The notes: generated by a model from the sequence alone, not told the origin. 64,000 nt of DNA from Magnolia sinica (GCF_029962835.1 NC_080583.1:68867158-68931157), one strand, 5' to 3'. Numbered from the stretch's first letter, positions 23,308-36,751 are shown. Made by a program: numbers and translations.

Positions 23308-24330
23308 TGTTGTGTTTTTTAAAATAAAAAATAAAAATAAAAAATTAAAGTTTATTTTAATAAGTAAATAAATGTATTAATAATTAAAACTTTCTATAAA
23401 TAGAGTCTGCAATCAGATGGTAAGAGAAATAGTTTTTACTTCTGCGACCAGGGTTCAAATCTTCTTAAGGATGGTGCGATGCACCGTCTGTGCACGCGGC
23501 GTGGGTTGTAAGGCTGCTTTTTAGTGCTTTATCAGGCACATTTAGCACTTCACACGTGCGCATCATCGCATGGAGCCAAAAGAGCCTATTTTTTTGGCAC
23601 TGATTCAAATCATTTTGAGTCATGGTGTAACTTGAATTGAACTAGGGTCTACCATGAAGTATTTTAACCTTAGTGTTGATTGAGAGTGATTGTGACATGG
23701 TTGTACATGTGGCACCATTGCCACGTGTCGCTTATATGGGAACAGTTAAGATGATTAGAACATGTGGATATAGTTTTTACTGTTGGATAACTATTTCTGT
23801 CTAAATTGGTATAGAAATAACCGCCATAGGACAGAGTCATGTCCTTTCATGAAAGAGAATTGTTTGTTGTGAATGGGTATGGATTTCTTGAAGAGGCACA
23901 TTAGCATCCCTTCAGGAAGAAATCCACAACCCTTCGATTCATATAAATCCTGGATACTATAATGCAAAAGAAAATACACTTAATTCTTAAGTTATATCAT
24001 CTTCTGTGCAAGTACTCTCGATCTGACCTCTTGCTAAGGTTTTTTTTTTAACGTCTTAAAGGCATATCGGTGTCAAATCTAGAGATCTGTTTAACACTTA
24101 AATGTGCAAATTTTCATGTTGAAATTTGGATTGAGAGTTCATTGTCTCCTGAAGACAGTTTGCAGATTTCCTACGTTTGCTCTTGCTGGAACTACTAGAA
24201 AAAGGGCAGCAAATTTGTCTTGAGATATTGACTATTCAAGTCAAGCCTTGATCTCGATAGATCTTTTCGTCTCATTATTGTTTTCTTTTATCGTCCATTG
24301 TGTACAAGATTCACTTATTTTTTTTTAACA
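23308..24330 (+). repeat. Copia 5' LTR
   Basis: Starts TGTTGTG and ends TTTTAACA, about 1.02 kb. It aligns along its full length with 28,808-29,815 with many substitutions and small indels, so the insertion is not recent. Both LTRs contain AT-rich starts and a GGTTCAAATCTTCT segment. Confidence 0.9.
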
Positions 24331-24439
24331 TTCAGGACAGATTATATTATCTTTTCACAATGGAGGCAATTCATTCCATTTAAGTTATGAACTAAGACTT
24401 TGTACGACTGAATCATTTCAACAGTTAATTCTTCTCAAG

Positions 24440-27400
24440 ATGGCAACAGAATATGTTTTTGTTTTTTACAACTATCAAGTTATCCTACATCGTAGATGAT
24501 GATCTAGCTTCTCTGCCCAAGCCAAAAGATGACAACTCAAAACAAGTGAAGGCAGAACAGAAGAAAATGAAGAAAGACAATTTTCTTTGCAAAGGTTATA
24601 TCCTAAACGCCTTCTCTAATTTTATCTATAATTCGTACCATAAAATATCCTATGCTAAAAATCTGTGGACAAAATTAGATAAAAAAATATAAAACTGAAG
24701 AGATCAGTACTCAGAAATTTCTGATTGACGATTATGTCCACTTCAAGTTTAAAAATGATCAGCCAATTCTCTCCCAAGTAACTGAACTATAGAACTTGGT
24801 TGATGAATTGAAGATTGGTGGTATAGATCTTCCTCAAGAATTCTTGGTCAGTGTAGTAATTACAAAATTACCCTCATCATGATTTGATTATAAAAAGAAA
24901 CTGAAACATGATGAGTGGAAGTATACTCCTAAAGGGCTTCAACGACATCTTTATATAGAAGAAGAGTCCAGAAACCAAGACAAGAGAGAAAATACTTCGA
25001 AAAATTATTCCAAAGCAAATATAGTAGAAGATGACAAGCCAAAATTTCAAAACTCTAAATCTATTCCTCCAAAGAAAGATACAGAGTTTAAGAAAAAAGT
25101 AAAAAAAAAAAAGGGGCAAGTGTCACTTTTGCAATAAGCCAGGACACTACATAAAGGAACGTTGACATAGGAAGAAGCAATTGAAAGCTCAGGCTAACAT
25201 GACAGAAGACCAACTTGTAGCAATGGTTACTGAAGCTAAGACAGTAATATCCGATGGTGGATGGTGGCTAGATACTTGTGCAACCATTCACATATTGAAG
25301 GACCGAAACATCTTTAAGACGTATGAAGGTATTACAAATGGACAAGAAGTGAAGATGGGTAATAACATTCGTGGGAATGTTGTTGGAAAAGGAATAGTAG
25401 AGCTTCAATTTACATCAAGCAAAAGAATGATACTAATAAATGTATTACATGTACTTGACATGTCTAAAAATCTAATATCAGGAGATCTTCTTAATAAGAG
25501 AGGATTCAAAATAGTGTTTGAGTCTGATAAGTTGGTTATCACCAAGAATGGTATGTATGTAGGTAAAGGATATTCATGTAATGGTATGATTAAACTAAAT
25601 ATTAATAATAATAACGATTTTTCCATTTATATAGTAGAATCTGTATCTTTATGACATGTTAGACTAAGTCATGTTAATTATCATTTAATGAAAAAAATCA
25701 TGATTCCAGGACTTATGCCGAAACATGAAATACAACAAGAAGGGAAATGCGATATGTGTGCCCATTCTAAAATAACCAGAAAATCATTTACGACTAGCAT
25801 GAGAAAATCACAACGCTTGGAGTTAATTCATTCCGATATATGTGATTTAAATAATACCTTAACTCATGGAGGAAAAAGGTATTTTATCACATTTATGGAT
25901 GACTTCATTAGATTTTCTTATGTATGCTTGATAAAATCTAAAGATGAAGCCTTTGAAAAGTTTAAGTTTTATAAGGCCGAAGTGAAAAATTAGTTGAATG
26001 TAAAGATTAAAGCCCTCAGAAGTGATAGAGGGGGTGAATATTCTTCTAATGAATTCAATGACTTCTGTGAATCAAATGACATAATCCATGAATTTATGAC
26101 ACCTTACATACCTCAACAAAATAGCCTAGCAGAATGCAAAAATAGGACATTAGTTGAGATGATCAACAATATGATAAATTCTAGATTACCACTGAATTTG
26201 TAAGGGAAAGCATTATTAATAGCAAACCATATTTTAAATGCTATCCCACATAAAAATTGGATATCTCCCCATATGAATTGTGGAAAAAAAAAAAAAAATC
26301 ATATCTTCATTACTACAAAGTCTGGGGAAGTATATCAGAAGTCAGGATAATTGATTCTAAAAGATCAAAGTTACGTCCTAGAGGAATCATATGTACTTTT
26401 GTGGGTTATGGGATTCATAGTCCCATATATAGATTCCTGGTTCTAGAACAAACTACTTTTTTCGACAAAAACATGATTATAGAGTCTGGGGATGCTATAT
26501 TTTATAAAAATATGGTATACAAAGACTATATGAATGATCATACAAAACGATATGTTGATGAAAATAAAGTAGAACCAATGAATGAAAAATCTAGCAACAT
26601 TCATGATAAAACTCACACTCATCTAGAAGGAAATGAACCAAGAACGAAAAAGGTAAGAAAAGAAACATCTTTTGGCATAGATTTCTATATGTTACTTATA
26701 GAAGGGGATAAAAATGAAATAAGAAAGGAAATTACTCTACCACTAAGTATTGAAAATGATCCATCAATACTTTAAAGATCTTTCATCTCCTGATGTACAG
26801 TTTTGGAGGGAAGCCGATGAAATGGATTCCATAGTCTCCAATAACACTTGGTGTTTGGTCGACCTTCCACCAGGTTCAAAGCCTATAGGATGTAAGTAGA
26901 TTTTCAAAAGAAATTTTAATCATGATGGAAGCATAAATAAGTTTAAAACTTGGTTGGTAACCAAAGGTTTTAGACAAAAGGAATGCATCAATTTTTTTGA
27001 TACATATACTCTTGTTGCTCACATATATACCATTAAGACTCTAATTGTTCTTGCAACAATTCACCACCTGGTAATCCATCAAATGGATGTTAAGATGGCA
27101 TTATTAAATAGTGATCTAGATGAGGAAGTATATATGGAACAACCTGAAGGATTTGTTTAATCCGGGCAAGAGAAGAAAGCGTGTAAACTGGTCAAATCTC
27201 TCTATGAGCTCAAGCAAGCTCCTAAGCAATGGCATGAAAAGTTTGATCAAGTAGTACAATTTAATGGCTTTAGAGTAAACCAAGAAGATAAGTGCATATA
27301 TATATATTAAAAGTTAAATCATTATCTACCTATATGTGAATGATATGTTAATATTTGAATCAGATGAGGACTGTGTGAAAGAAACTAAAAGGTTTCTAAG

Positions 27401-28255
27401 TACTAACTTTGACATGAAGGGTATGGGTAAAGCCGATGTAATATTATGTATTAAGATTTATAATCTTAATGATGGAATATCCTTAACACAATCTCAATAC
27501 CTAGAGAAAGTGTTAAAGAAGTTTAATTACTATGATGGTAAACCGGTTTCAACCCCATTTGATCCAAATATTAAATTGGTTAAAAATAATAGAATATGTA
27601 AAGCGTAAAAAGAATATGCGAGTGTTATTGTGAGTATAATGTATGCAATGAATCGCACTAGACCCGATATATCATTCATAGTGGGAATGCTAACCAGGTA
27701 TACTAGTAATCCATGACAAGTATACCGGAATGCGATTTTGATAGTTTTGAAGTATTTAAGAGGAACTATAGATTATGGAATGCATTATAAATCATATCCC
27801 ACTGTACTTGAAGGGTACAATGATATAAGCTGGAATACAGATAACATAGAATATAAATCTACAAGTGGCTGGATATTCACTCTTAGAGGTGAGTAGCAAT
27901 ATCATGGGTATCTAAGAAACAAACGTGCATATCTCACTATACAATGGAAGCGAGTTTATTGCACTTGGCGTTGCTTGTAAAGAAGGTGAATGACTAAGAT
28001 ACTTACTGATGGAAATCTCGTATTAGCCAAAACCTACTCTTGCCATATCTATCTTTTGTGATAGTCAGGCTACTCATTATCGTGCTATGAATAAGACTTA
28101 AATGGTAAGCGTAGAAATGTAGGCCTAGGGCGTAACTTTATTAAAGGATTGCTCAGAGATGGAGTAATCACAGTGGAATATGTTAAATCCCTCTTGAACT
28201 TAGTAGATCCCTTAACAAAAAGGTTTATCAAGAGATCAAATAAAGAGAACCACTA
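24440..28255 (+). pseudogene. Copia gag-pol relic
   Basis: Domains in order: UBN2-type gag; a zinc knuckle at about 25,112 whose fourth ligand is lost (CX2CX4HX4R) and which runs into a TGA; protease with WWLDTC in place of the DSG/DTG active site; integrase with a HHCC-like part, HSD and RSDRGGEY, and a retained final E; reverse transcriptase with IHQMDVKMA and, at 27,333-27,344, YVND instead of YVDD; then RNase H. Frames shift several times (one at an A-run near 26,285) with in-frame stops, for example after 25,651, 25,990, 26,200 and 27,157. It cannot make a functional polyprotein. Confidence 0.92.
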
Positions 28256-28807
28256 AAGGAATAGGACTAAGATCCATAAGTATATAACTTTCACTCTTGA
28301 AGGCAACCATACCTATGTTTTAAAATATATGCTAGGTTCAAGGGGACAAACAAAGTCAAGTACATGATTGAAACATACACTAGAAAAAGAAAATTTTGAG
28401 TCTCATTCTTAAAAGTCTAGTGTTTAGTTTTTGTATTTCATAAGAGGTTGAGTACTAACTCTTAATAGGTCAATAAGTAGACTTTGTTGAGATGAAGTAG
28501 AATCATCTTTAATAGATCTACCTATATGAGCAGAGAAGTGAGGCTGCTTTTGAGGAGATTGGGATCATCTTTAGAATACTCATGAAATCAAGATATGTAC
28601 AAGGCCAGAAATGTGCGAACTTTTATATCTCCAATTATATATGAATAGATACGTGTTATGTATCCGGTGAGTCAGATAAGGTCCTTAGTTCAAGAGTAAT
28701 GGGTCACTAAGTACCTGACATAACTTTGATACCTTTACTTATACACCTATTTATACTGATGCTGCATTCGTTTAGAATCTAATTTTATTTTTGAAATTGT
28801 GGGGGAT

Positions 28808-29815
28808 TGTTGTGTTTTTTAAAATAAAAATAAATTTCAAAAATAAAAGTTTATTTTAATAAGTAAATAAATATATTAATAATTAAAACTTTCAATAAAT
28901 AGAGTTTGCAGTTAGATGGTAAGAGAAAAGGGTTTTTGCTTCACTGACCAGGGTTCAAATCTTCTCAAGGAGAGTACCCCGTGCGTGGCGTGGGTTGTAA
29001 GGCTACTTTTTGGTGCTCTATTAAGCACTTAGCACTTTGCACATGTGCATCATCGCATGGACCCAAAAGAGCCTTAGTCTTTTTGGCACTGGTTGAAATC
29101 ATTTTGAGCCATGGTGCAACTTGAACTAAACTAGGGTCTATCATGAAGTATTTTAACCTTAGTGTTGATTGAGAGTGACTATGACATGGTTGTACATGTG
29201 GCACCTATGCCACGCGTCGCTTATGTGGAAACAGTTAAGATTATTAGAACATGTGGCTAAATTTTTTACTACTGGATAATTGTTTTTATCTAAATGGGTA
29301 CAGAAATAATCGCTATAAGACAGAGTCATGTCCTTTCATGAAAGAGAATTGGTTGCTGTGAATTGGTATGGATTTCTTGAAGAGGCGCATTAGCATCCCT
29401 TTGGGAAGAAATCCATGACCCTTTAATTTATATAAATCCTGGATACTATAATATAGAAGAAAATACCCTCAATTCTTAAGTTATGTCATCTTCTGTGCAA
29501 GTACTCTTGATCTGACCTCTTGCTAAGTTTTTTCTGAACGTCTTAAAGGCATATCAGTGTCAAATCTAGAGATATGTTCAACACTTAAATGTACAATTTC
29601 TCATGTTGAAATTTGGATTGAGAGTTCATTGTATCCTGAAGACAATTTGTGGATTTCCTACGTTTACACTTGTTGGAACTACTAGAAAAAGGGCAGCAAA
29701 TCTGTCTTGAGTTATTGACTATTCAAGTCAAGTCTTGATCTCGATAGATTTGATCGTCTCATTATCTTCTTCTTCTATCGTCTGTTGTGTATAAGATTCA
29801 CTTATTTTTCTAACA
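28808..29815 (+). repeat. Copia 3' LTR
   Basis: Second LTR, about 1.01 kb, preceded by the polypurine tract at 28,797-28,807. It keeps the same termini as the 5' copy. Confidence 0.9.
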
Positions 29816-30672
29816 CCAGAGCCCTTTTAGAGATGGTTAGAATATCTCGCCACCGCACGAGATGCCACATGAAATACCACCCGAGATTCAAAATCTCGCG
29901 CAACGAGGACATTATTGTGACATTCTCTCAAAATATGGGTCCCACAATGATCAAGTGGCCCATCTGATCCATTCAGATGCAATGGATCATCAGATGGGGC
30001 CCTAGATAACAAATCGTCATGAACGACTCCACCGTCTTCTCTACCTGACTAGGAAACCCATCGCTTTTTGATGGGCCCAATTTGTGAATTAGAGACACCC
30101 ATAAGGTGGGCCATAACACCAAAATTTCATCCCTGATGTATGATTTAAGCCATACACTCAAATCTCTTATATCCATTGGCAAATATGATTAAAGGTAGTG
30201 AGTCCGCTATCAAGCGTAACTAAGCGGTTGATTAGTTGCTTTGAACGTTCTAGAATGGAGTAATAGGGACTTTATAAGGTTGCCTTTTAGGGCAACCCTT
30301 TCCCAAAAAGGAAAGCCAAAAAGAGAGTAACGAGCATCGCTTATAGAGCTATAATGAGTTGAGTCGACTCAGTACTTAGTCATGGTGAGTTCAGTTCGAG
30401 TCCTGGGTTTTCACCAGGTCTTTCTAATAGAGAAAGAAGAGCATGAGAAAGAGAGGAGGAACGAGAGAGAAGAGCATGAGAAAGAGAGGGTGAGCTCGAG
30501 TGTGGGCAACCGCTGCTCATGACGGGTGTCACACCGCATTGACCCACTGCCGAGTCACGGTGTCGAGTTAGGAGCTCGACTCAGCGTGTTTGCTGATCCT
30601 GAACCGAGTCCAGAACTTCGCAAAGCCTCAAGGAGAAAGAGAGCATCAGGAAGAAAAGTTGAAGAAGAGGAA
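29816..30672. other. Sequence between the copia element and the solo LTR
   Basis: Probably the continuation of the repeat interrupted by the copia element. It contains GA-rich stretches (30,425-30,490) and no recognisable gene. The frames at 30,526-30,741 and 29,973-30,182 have no domain. AGGAA at 30,668-30,672 is the left TSD of the next element. Confidence 0.45.
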
Positions 30673-31137
30673 TGTGAGGCCCGTGTCATAGACCGTACTA
30701 TTCCGAAGGCTTACGCGGTCCTCTCGGTCGAATTTCGGTGACTCACGATCTGTAATCGACAGTTGCACTCAACCCTGAGTTGTATCCCATTTTCCAGAGT
30801 CGGCTCGACCCGAGACCTGTACCCTTACGACCGCATCATCGCCGCGGTTCCGATGCCTCGTCTCACGCGATGAGGCGATACCCAAGCCATGAGATGTGGG
30901 CCTGCGTTCAGTTCGAGAAAAACTTCGCGCGTTGCTAATCCCAAGAGAATGTCCCATCAATCACATTAAATGTCACATCAATCCATCACCTCAAGTCAAA
31001 TACAAGCAACCCATACCCTACCCTTACCTCTCTCTTACACAAGTACCCTAAAGTCAACAAGCACCTTACCACTCATGTCACTCTACCATCACTCATTTCC
31101 CATCATCTCTCTCTCTGTCTCACTATATGAAAAGAGG

Positions 31138-31515
31138 GCTTTAGCCTTGGTTCAAAACTATGGCTAAAGCCTTTAGCCTCAGTTTTGCCTCAGTTATCCA
31201 AACTGAGGTTGAAAACCCCGTGGCTAAAGGCTTTAGCCTCAGTTTTAGCAACCGAGGCTAAAATGACTTTTATAGCCTCAGTTCCTCAAGTGAGGCTAAA
31301 AGAACCTTTTAGCTTCAGTTTTCTCGAAATGAGACTAAATCAAAATTTTAGCCTCCATTGTTTCCAACTGAGACTAAATCCAAATTTTAGCCTCAGTTGC
31401 CTCCAATTGAAGCTAAATCTATTTTTAACCTCGGTTCTCAACAACCGAGGCTAAAGCCTTTAACCACAGGAGTTGTAGTCTCAGTTTAGGTAATTGAGGC
31501 AAAACTGAGACTAAA
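31138..31515. repeat. CACTA-2 left subterminal block
   Basis: About eight palindromic units of type TTTAGCCTCAGTTG ... CAACTGAGGCTAAA. Much shorter than the right block at 38,408-39,555. Confidence 0.85.
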
Positions 31516-33600
31516 GATAGATTTAACTGTGTTTCTTTCACTGCGTACCTGCCTGACAAACATCCTGAATCATTGGCTCCCATGATTTGATTAATTAAAA
31601 AACTAAGCATTACAATTGTCATTAAGAATGCTCAATTCTCCAAAAAATGAAAGTAGTCCATAGCGATTGAGTAAAAATCATCAAACAAAGATCCAAAATT
31701 GAGTTTCATAAAACGTTCGCTACATTGACTTAATATCACCAAAAAAAAATCTATTGCAATGTATTATATCTTGTCATTAAAGGATTTGTCGCAGGCTAGA
31801 AAAGAGACATCTACTGGTGATTACAAAATGAGCCATATTTAGAACATCACCACCAGCACAAAACGCACTTCCTTTCCCTTGCAACCATTTGAAACACAAC
31901 AATTAAAAACATGTCAGACAATTTTAGCAAAGAAAAAAAAAATTCTAGTCATTTTCCTGACTTAACATTATGATATTAATGGTATGTGATGAAGAATTTA
32001 ACCATCAAAAATGAAAAAACAATCAAAACTATTCATCAACATGCCCCAAAAACAACAAGAACAACAACTATAAAAAATGTTAACAATTGTTTTGTGGAAT
32101 TGATGGTTCTTTGCCATCCAAATAACACAAAAGCTCACATCATGACAAGCCATAGGTTGAGAACTCTGTTTTTGGTTGGTGAGCATGGAAACATGAAATC
32201 CTCCATACATGCGTTATACCCTAATGACTTGAGCAATATTAAACACAACTTCCAAGTATAAAGAAGAACGGAAAATGAAATCCACTCTTCTTCTTCACTC
32301 TGTCAAAGAGAAAACTCAACAGGTAGGAATTCATTACAAATTATAGTTCATGTACTTGAACTATGACATGACAAAAACTAAGAAAGGGACATACCTTAAT
32401 ATGTTGCTATTTTGAACTCCATTTGAAGGGATTCTGATAATCAAACCAATTAAAAAGATCAGGCTGATGACTTAAACTAAAAAAGAAAATGAAAATTCTT
32501 TCATAAAAACAAAGATTCTAAGTTCATATGAACTGCTTAGCTTTTTAAGAAAGGATTAGTAACCAAGTCTTTGGCAGAAGAAGCAATATTTCTACCCCAA
32601 ATTCTCACTTAGGAATTCATAAAAAAGGTCATGGACGGGCAATTTCAAGGCAAGCAAACATTGACACATAGAAAAGCTCACGTGCAAAGCACCCACATGG
32701 AGGAACCATCCCAATGCTTAGTTTCTCTAAGCCAACATTATCACAACGAATGACACCATATGCAAGGTATGAAAGAAGATACATCCAACCATACATCAAA
32801 ATCTATTGGGTACAATATGACAAGAAACTGTCATTGCTTCAGCAAAATCAGAAGAGTGTTCAAACAATAAAATGCCATCTTAAAGGGAATTTTATAGCAA
32901 TTCCTCCAATAAAGGAATATATTTGTTTGGTGTATTGCCAAGGTTAAATACTAATTCTTCAAGAAAACACGTATGATAAGTTGGAGCTTTTTATCCTTTG
33001 GATCTGGGACACCTTTCAATGATCAAAACTGTTTATGTGATGGTCTAATTTTGAATGTGGGTAGTAAAAATAGTAAAAATAAAAATAAAAACTCTTCTGT
33101 TGGAATATTCTAGCCTCTGGATTATTCAAAGCCCTTATATATTCAGTGGTTAAGCAGATCGCCTATATTCAAAGGAAAAGATGCAAACATTTTGGGTCAT
33201 TGAAAAGGACCTGATCTGGCTATATATGCTAAAACAACTCAGAAATAGAACAAAAGTAATGGGCCATGATGCATTGGGTATGAAAACCGTCTTGGGTTCC
33301 GTACAAGCGGTGTATGTGGTAATCTAGACTATTAATTTGATGGATCTCAGTGTGGGTTGAGTAAGCTTACACTGGAGGTTCCTAATCCTTTGATCGACAG
33401 CTACAAACAAATGGTTAAATAAAAAGAAAGCAAAAGCCAGGGAAAAGCCAAAAAGCACAAAGTTGTGGTTAGGAACTTCCACATAGAATCAGAAATAAAT
33501 CATACTAATGTGAATCAATTAATTTTGAGCTTGGATGGATAATTACGTACCATTCTCATTTTGAGCTCGAATCGACTGTTATTGCCTGTCAAAATTAACT
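31516..33600. other. CACTA-2 interior, nothing identified
   Basis: AT-rich interior between the left subterminal block and the gene fragments. Frames such as 31,986-32,261, 32,714-32,947 and their antisense have no recognisable domain. Captured introns or UTR sequence are possible but unproven. Confidence 0.4.
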
Positions 33601-33671
33601 GTAGCTTTTAATCATTGCCAATAGAAACTAACTTTTTAACCACCTCTAGAATAAAAGGAAGCAAACAGTAG

Positions 33672-33762
33672 ACCACATTCATGTATGCATCCAAATCAAA
33701 GTCAGCAACTATTCTGGCCTTTTTCTCTCCTTTCTTGAGTTCCTTCAGGAGCTCTTCCATCA
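33672..33762 (-). pseudogene. Exon-like fragment resembling a PDR-type ABCG transporter linker
   Basis: The minus-strand reading ELLKELKKGEKKARIVADFD and onward to LDAYM aligns by eye with the REKAAxIKPDPDIDVYMK stretch of plant pleiotropic-drug-resistance ABC transporters. The match is short, no splice sites were pinned down, and the open frame (33,608-33,820) continues into sequence without similarity. It may be a second captured gene or a chance resemblance. Confidence 0.25.
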
Positions 33763-35253
33763 CATGACATGTAAAATAAAATTTTAAAAATTCAGTCTTG
33801 GAATATGTGCAAAAGTGCAAGTCATGTTGGCTAATGTATGCTGATGTTTTCTGAGGGATAAATTCATCTATCCTAAACCCATTATAGGAGACCTCTCATT
33901 CCACCTATTGAAGAACAAAACAGAAATGCAGAACTGAGCTTAAATATTTGACAGCCAAGGAAAGTAAGCAAAAGACAAACAAAATGGAGAACACTTGTCC
34001 AAAAGAACAGCTAGAGAGAATCTAAAACTAGAAATCCCAAAATCTAATTGAGGAAATGATACAAAACCCATAGAGAAAAAGGAAAAGAAATGTAATATGC
34101 ATGGGGGAAGAAAACTAATATTGGACTCCCAAGTCCCAACAGTTAAGGCCGTGTTTGGATGCTCACCCAAATTTGAATTGCAATAGTTCCATTCAATGAG
34201 TAAATGACTCTAGTGAGGCTAGCCACTCAAATTGAAATTATTATCATTCCAAGTCCAACTGGCCAACTTAAAAGCCCATGGAATTGCAACAAATTAAAAT
34301 GGCGCCAGTCACAATTTCGCCATATTCTTCTCATAATGAATTTGAATAATTGCAATACGGTTCAACAAAGCATCCAAAGAGATCCTAAAAGAAGCAAAAC
34401 TAACAAATGAAATGGATAGTAGATGATGAGTCTTCAGAAACAAATGTGGATGGCAACTTTTAGACAAAAAAATCACAACAGTTATGCAAAAGAATAAAAA
34501 CTGATAAATAACAAGACATCCATTTTCAAATAGATATCTCAATGACAATATATATGAAGAGAGGCCATGAAGCAAAATGAGAATAATAATAGAAAAGGTG
34601 GGGGCAAACTGCCTAAATTCAAACTAGAAATTTCAACTAGTAAGTAAATGAAGTAGCTCAGAAATCAATAACTCAATAAAGAAAGGATATAGACCTTAAG
34701 AGAGTGATCTACCCTCCCTGACATTCAATAAAAAATAAAAACAAAAACATGTGAATAGATTGAAAGAACAACAATCCACTATCAAAACAGTGTGAAAAGT
34801 ATACTAAGAAGCAAAGGAATGAGAATGCCCATTCCACCGTGTATTCATATGATATCAACCAAAAACCAGAAATTAAGAAGTATCAAATTCTTATGCTCAA
34901 TCAGATTTCGTTCAAAGTCAACAAAAGAATCCTCATTCTCAGAAGTCAACAAATATAAAAGAAAATCCACACTATTTTACCATCACACATTCAACCAAAA
35001 AGAAAAAGAAAAAGAAAAAGAAAAAAGCTGATCCAAATATAGCTCAGCACAAAAGATTGAACAGCTTTGTTTGAGTTTTAAGCTTTTACAAGTGGAGCCC
35101 ATGGTTCACTGAATTCAAATAGGTGGATGTCATCATCCTTTCATGGGGGTCACCAAATAGATATCTAAGAAAGAAAAACAGCAAGTGTTCATACCATGAT
35201 ACCATTCACAAATCTCTGTCAAGGAAGTGCGTCATGGATGAGACATGAACTAC

Positions 35254-35358
35254 CTTCAGTTCAGACCCATACTTCAGTCTTGAACATGTCCCAACTATGG
35301 AATGTTCAATACTGCATTCCCTTAAGAAGCATCCATGTGAAATTAGTGAGGCCAAAAT
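35254..35358 (-). pseudogene. AGPase large-subunit fragment, exon c
   Basis: 35 codons between a CTACAG acceptor and a GTAGTT donor on the minus strand. The reading includes [19 protein letters not shown] and [10 protein letters not shown], a strongly conserved part of plant ADP-glucose pyrophosphorylase large subunits (starch synthesis in plastids), at the start of the C-terminal beta-helix domain. Both splice borders are phase 0. Substitutions such as VGTCS suggest relaxed constraint. No following AGPase exon is recognised downstream, so the gene is truncated at this point. Confidence 0.85.
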
Positions 35359-35444
35359 CTGTAGTAATAATAAGTAAGCACAGGTAAATATTTGTATCAA
35401 AGAGTTAAAGGCTCATTAGCAAGAATAGTAAATACACATCATAC

Positions 35445-35531
35445 CTGGCATTTTTCTATCTTTGTTGGTGGTAGAAACCTAGGAGACGTGAAGATTGGCT
35501 TCAGCAGATCATAAAATTGAAACTTGGGAGG
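35445..35531 (-). pseudogene. AGPase large-subunit fragment, exon b
   Basis: 29 codons between a GTGAAG acceptor and a GTATGA donor. It reads [20 protein letters not shown] and on to PPTKIEKCQ, the conserved block after the catalytic domain of the AGPase large subunit. Phase 0 on both sides, immediately upstream of exon c in the transcript. The intron between b and c is only 86 bp. Confidence 0.88.
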
Positions 35532-35627
35532 CTTCACCAACCATTAGATAGCTTTAGTTTGAAAAAAAAAAATTTGTCAAACTAAAAAATAAACTATACA
35601 CAGACAAGTAGTTCATAGGAGATTTAC

Positions 35628-35687
35628 ATAATATGTGAGAGCCAATTTAGCATCAAAAAAGGACTTAACGGTCCCAATATCTTCCCA
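35628..35687 (-). pseudogene. AGPase large-subunit fragment, exon a
   Basis: 20 codons between a GGCTAG acceptor and a GTAAAT donor. It reads WEDIGTVKSFFDAKLALTYY, matching the YWEDIGTIxSFFxANLALT signature that closes the catalytic domain of AGPase large subunits. The two last residues replace the usual polar pair. Phase 0. A 33-bp piece of this exon is duplicated just upstream (35,717-35,749). Confidence 0.88.
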
Positions 35688-35749
35688 CTAGCCATTAAAT
35701 AGATGTGCCTGCCAAGGCATCAAAAAAGGACTTAACGGTCCCAATATCT
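35650..35749 (-). repeat. 33-bp direct duplication of an AGPase exon segment
   Basis: 35,650-35,682 and 35,717-35,749 are identical (core ATATTGGGACCGTTAAGTCC on the minus strand). The upstream copy lacks the tryptophan codon and the acceptor context of exon a, so only the downstream copy looks spliceable. Confidence 0.9.
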
Positions 35750-36747
35750 CAACTTGACTCATTCAAATGCAGCAGGTGCATGAAGAAATAAAAATAAAAT
35801 AAAGTAGGAGATTATGCACCAAAAGAATTGGGAGTTTTAACTTAACGTACCTACAGAGACCCCATTTTTGGTTGAACACATCAATTTAAGCAAAAATACA
35901 AATAATATAACATCCATCTGATTTGGATTTTATAACGGTCTATCAAATGGAACCCATATCAATAGTATTTTGCAAAACAAACAGATAAATGAAGAAAGAG
36001 AAAAACTCTTAGTCTGGCAAAGTATGATGGATGATGCGCAAGCACTTAGAAATTACTTAAGACAACATACATAACATATCATCATTCAATAAAACACCAG
36101 TTCTTCTGTTGACACATATTGCTGCTTCGGTTTCCTTACTAGGCTCTCTATTTGCAGGCCACATGTTGAATGGTTAGGATTACCAGGGAGGTTTGTGGAT
36201 CATGGACCACCATAAGATTAAAGGCCTAGATCACCAAACTGCTAGCGTATCCTCAGTTGAGAATCATGGGCACTAAGTTCCTCCAGGTGGAGCCTGCAGT
36301 TCCGTGATCTAGGTAGTTGATCTGATGATCCCTAAAGGTCATCCATATAGAAAGATCCCAACCATCTTTCACCTTTACCAATTGAATATTGAATGTGGAT
36401 CATTGCCTTATCCATCTAATTCGAGGCCCACCAAATGAATTGCTAGATCAACAAAATGTGGGCTCCACTTGTGGGCAATCAGGGCTTGACAATACATGTT
36501 TTGCTTGCATTGAATTGAAGGAATTATTTAAAAAAAAAAAATCAAAAAGAGAACAATTTTAGATTATTACAGATTTTTGCAATGATATGTAGAGAAAGAG
36601 ATCTGTGATTTTCTGCTTTTGAATGTAAGTGCGGATCGAACAAATCAGAATTTGTTTCAGATCTAGAATTTAGAAAAGCCAGGTTTAAAAACCCAAACGT
36701 ACTGCAGAAAATTTAGGAACATTTGAAAATCCAATAAAAGATAAAAT

Positions 36748-36751
<4 letters not shown>

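Larger units (their letters stand above)
23308..29815 (+). mobile_element. Ty1/copia LTR retrotransposon, degenerate
   Basis: Two direct LTRs (TGTTGTGTTTTTT ... TAACA) flank an internal region with gag, protease, integrase, reverse transcriptase and RNase H in copia order. A polypurine tract ending TGTGGGGGAT abuts the 3' LTR. Flanking pentamers (TTAGA left, CCAGA right) match at only three of five positions, so the TSD is decayed or absent. No clear primer-binding site follows the 5' LTR. Every coding domain carries stops or frameshifts. Confidence 0.93.

Noticed and set aside
23303-29820. Perfect target-site duplication for the copia element
   Set aside because: TTAGA and CCAGA differ at two of five positions; it may be decayed but I cannot claim it.
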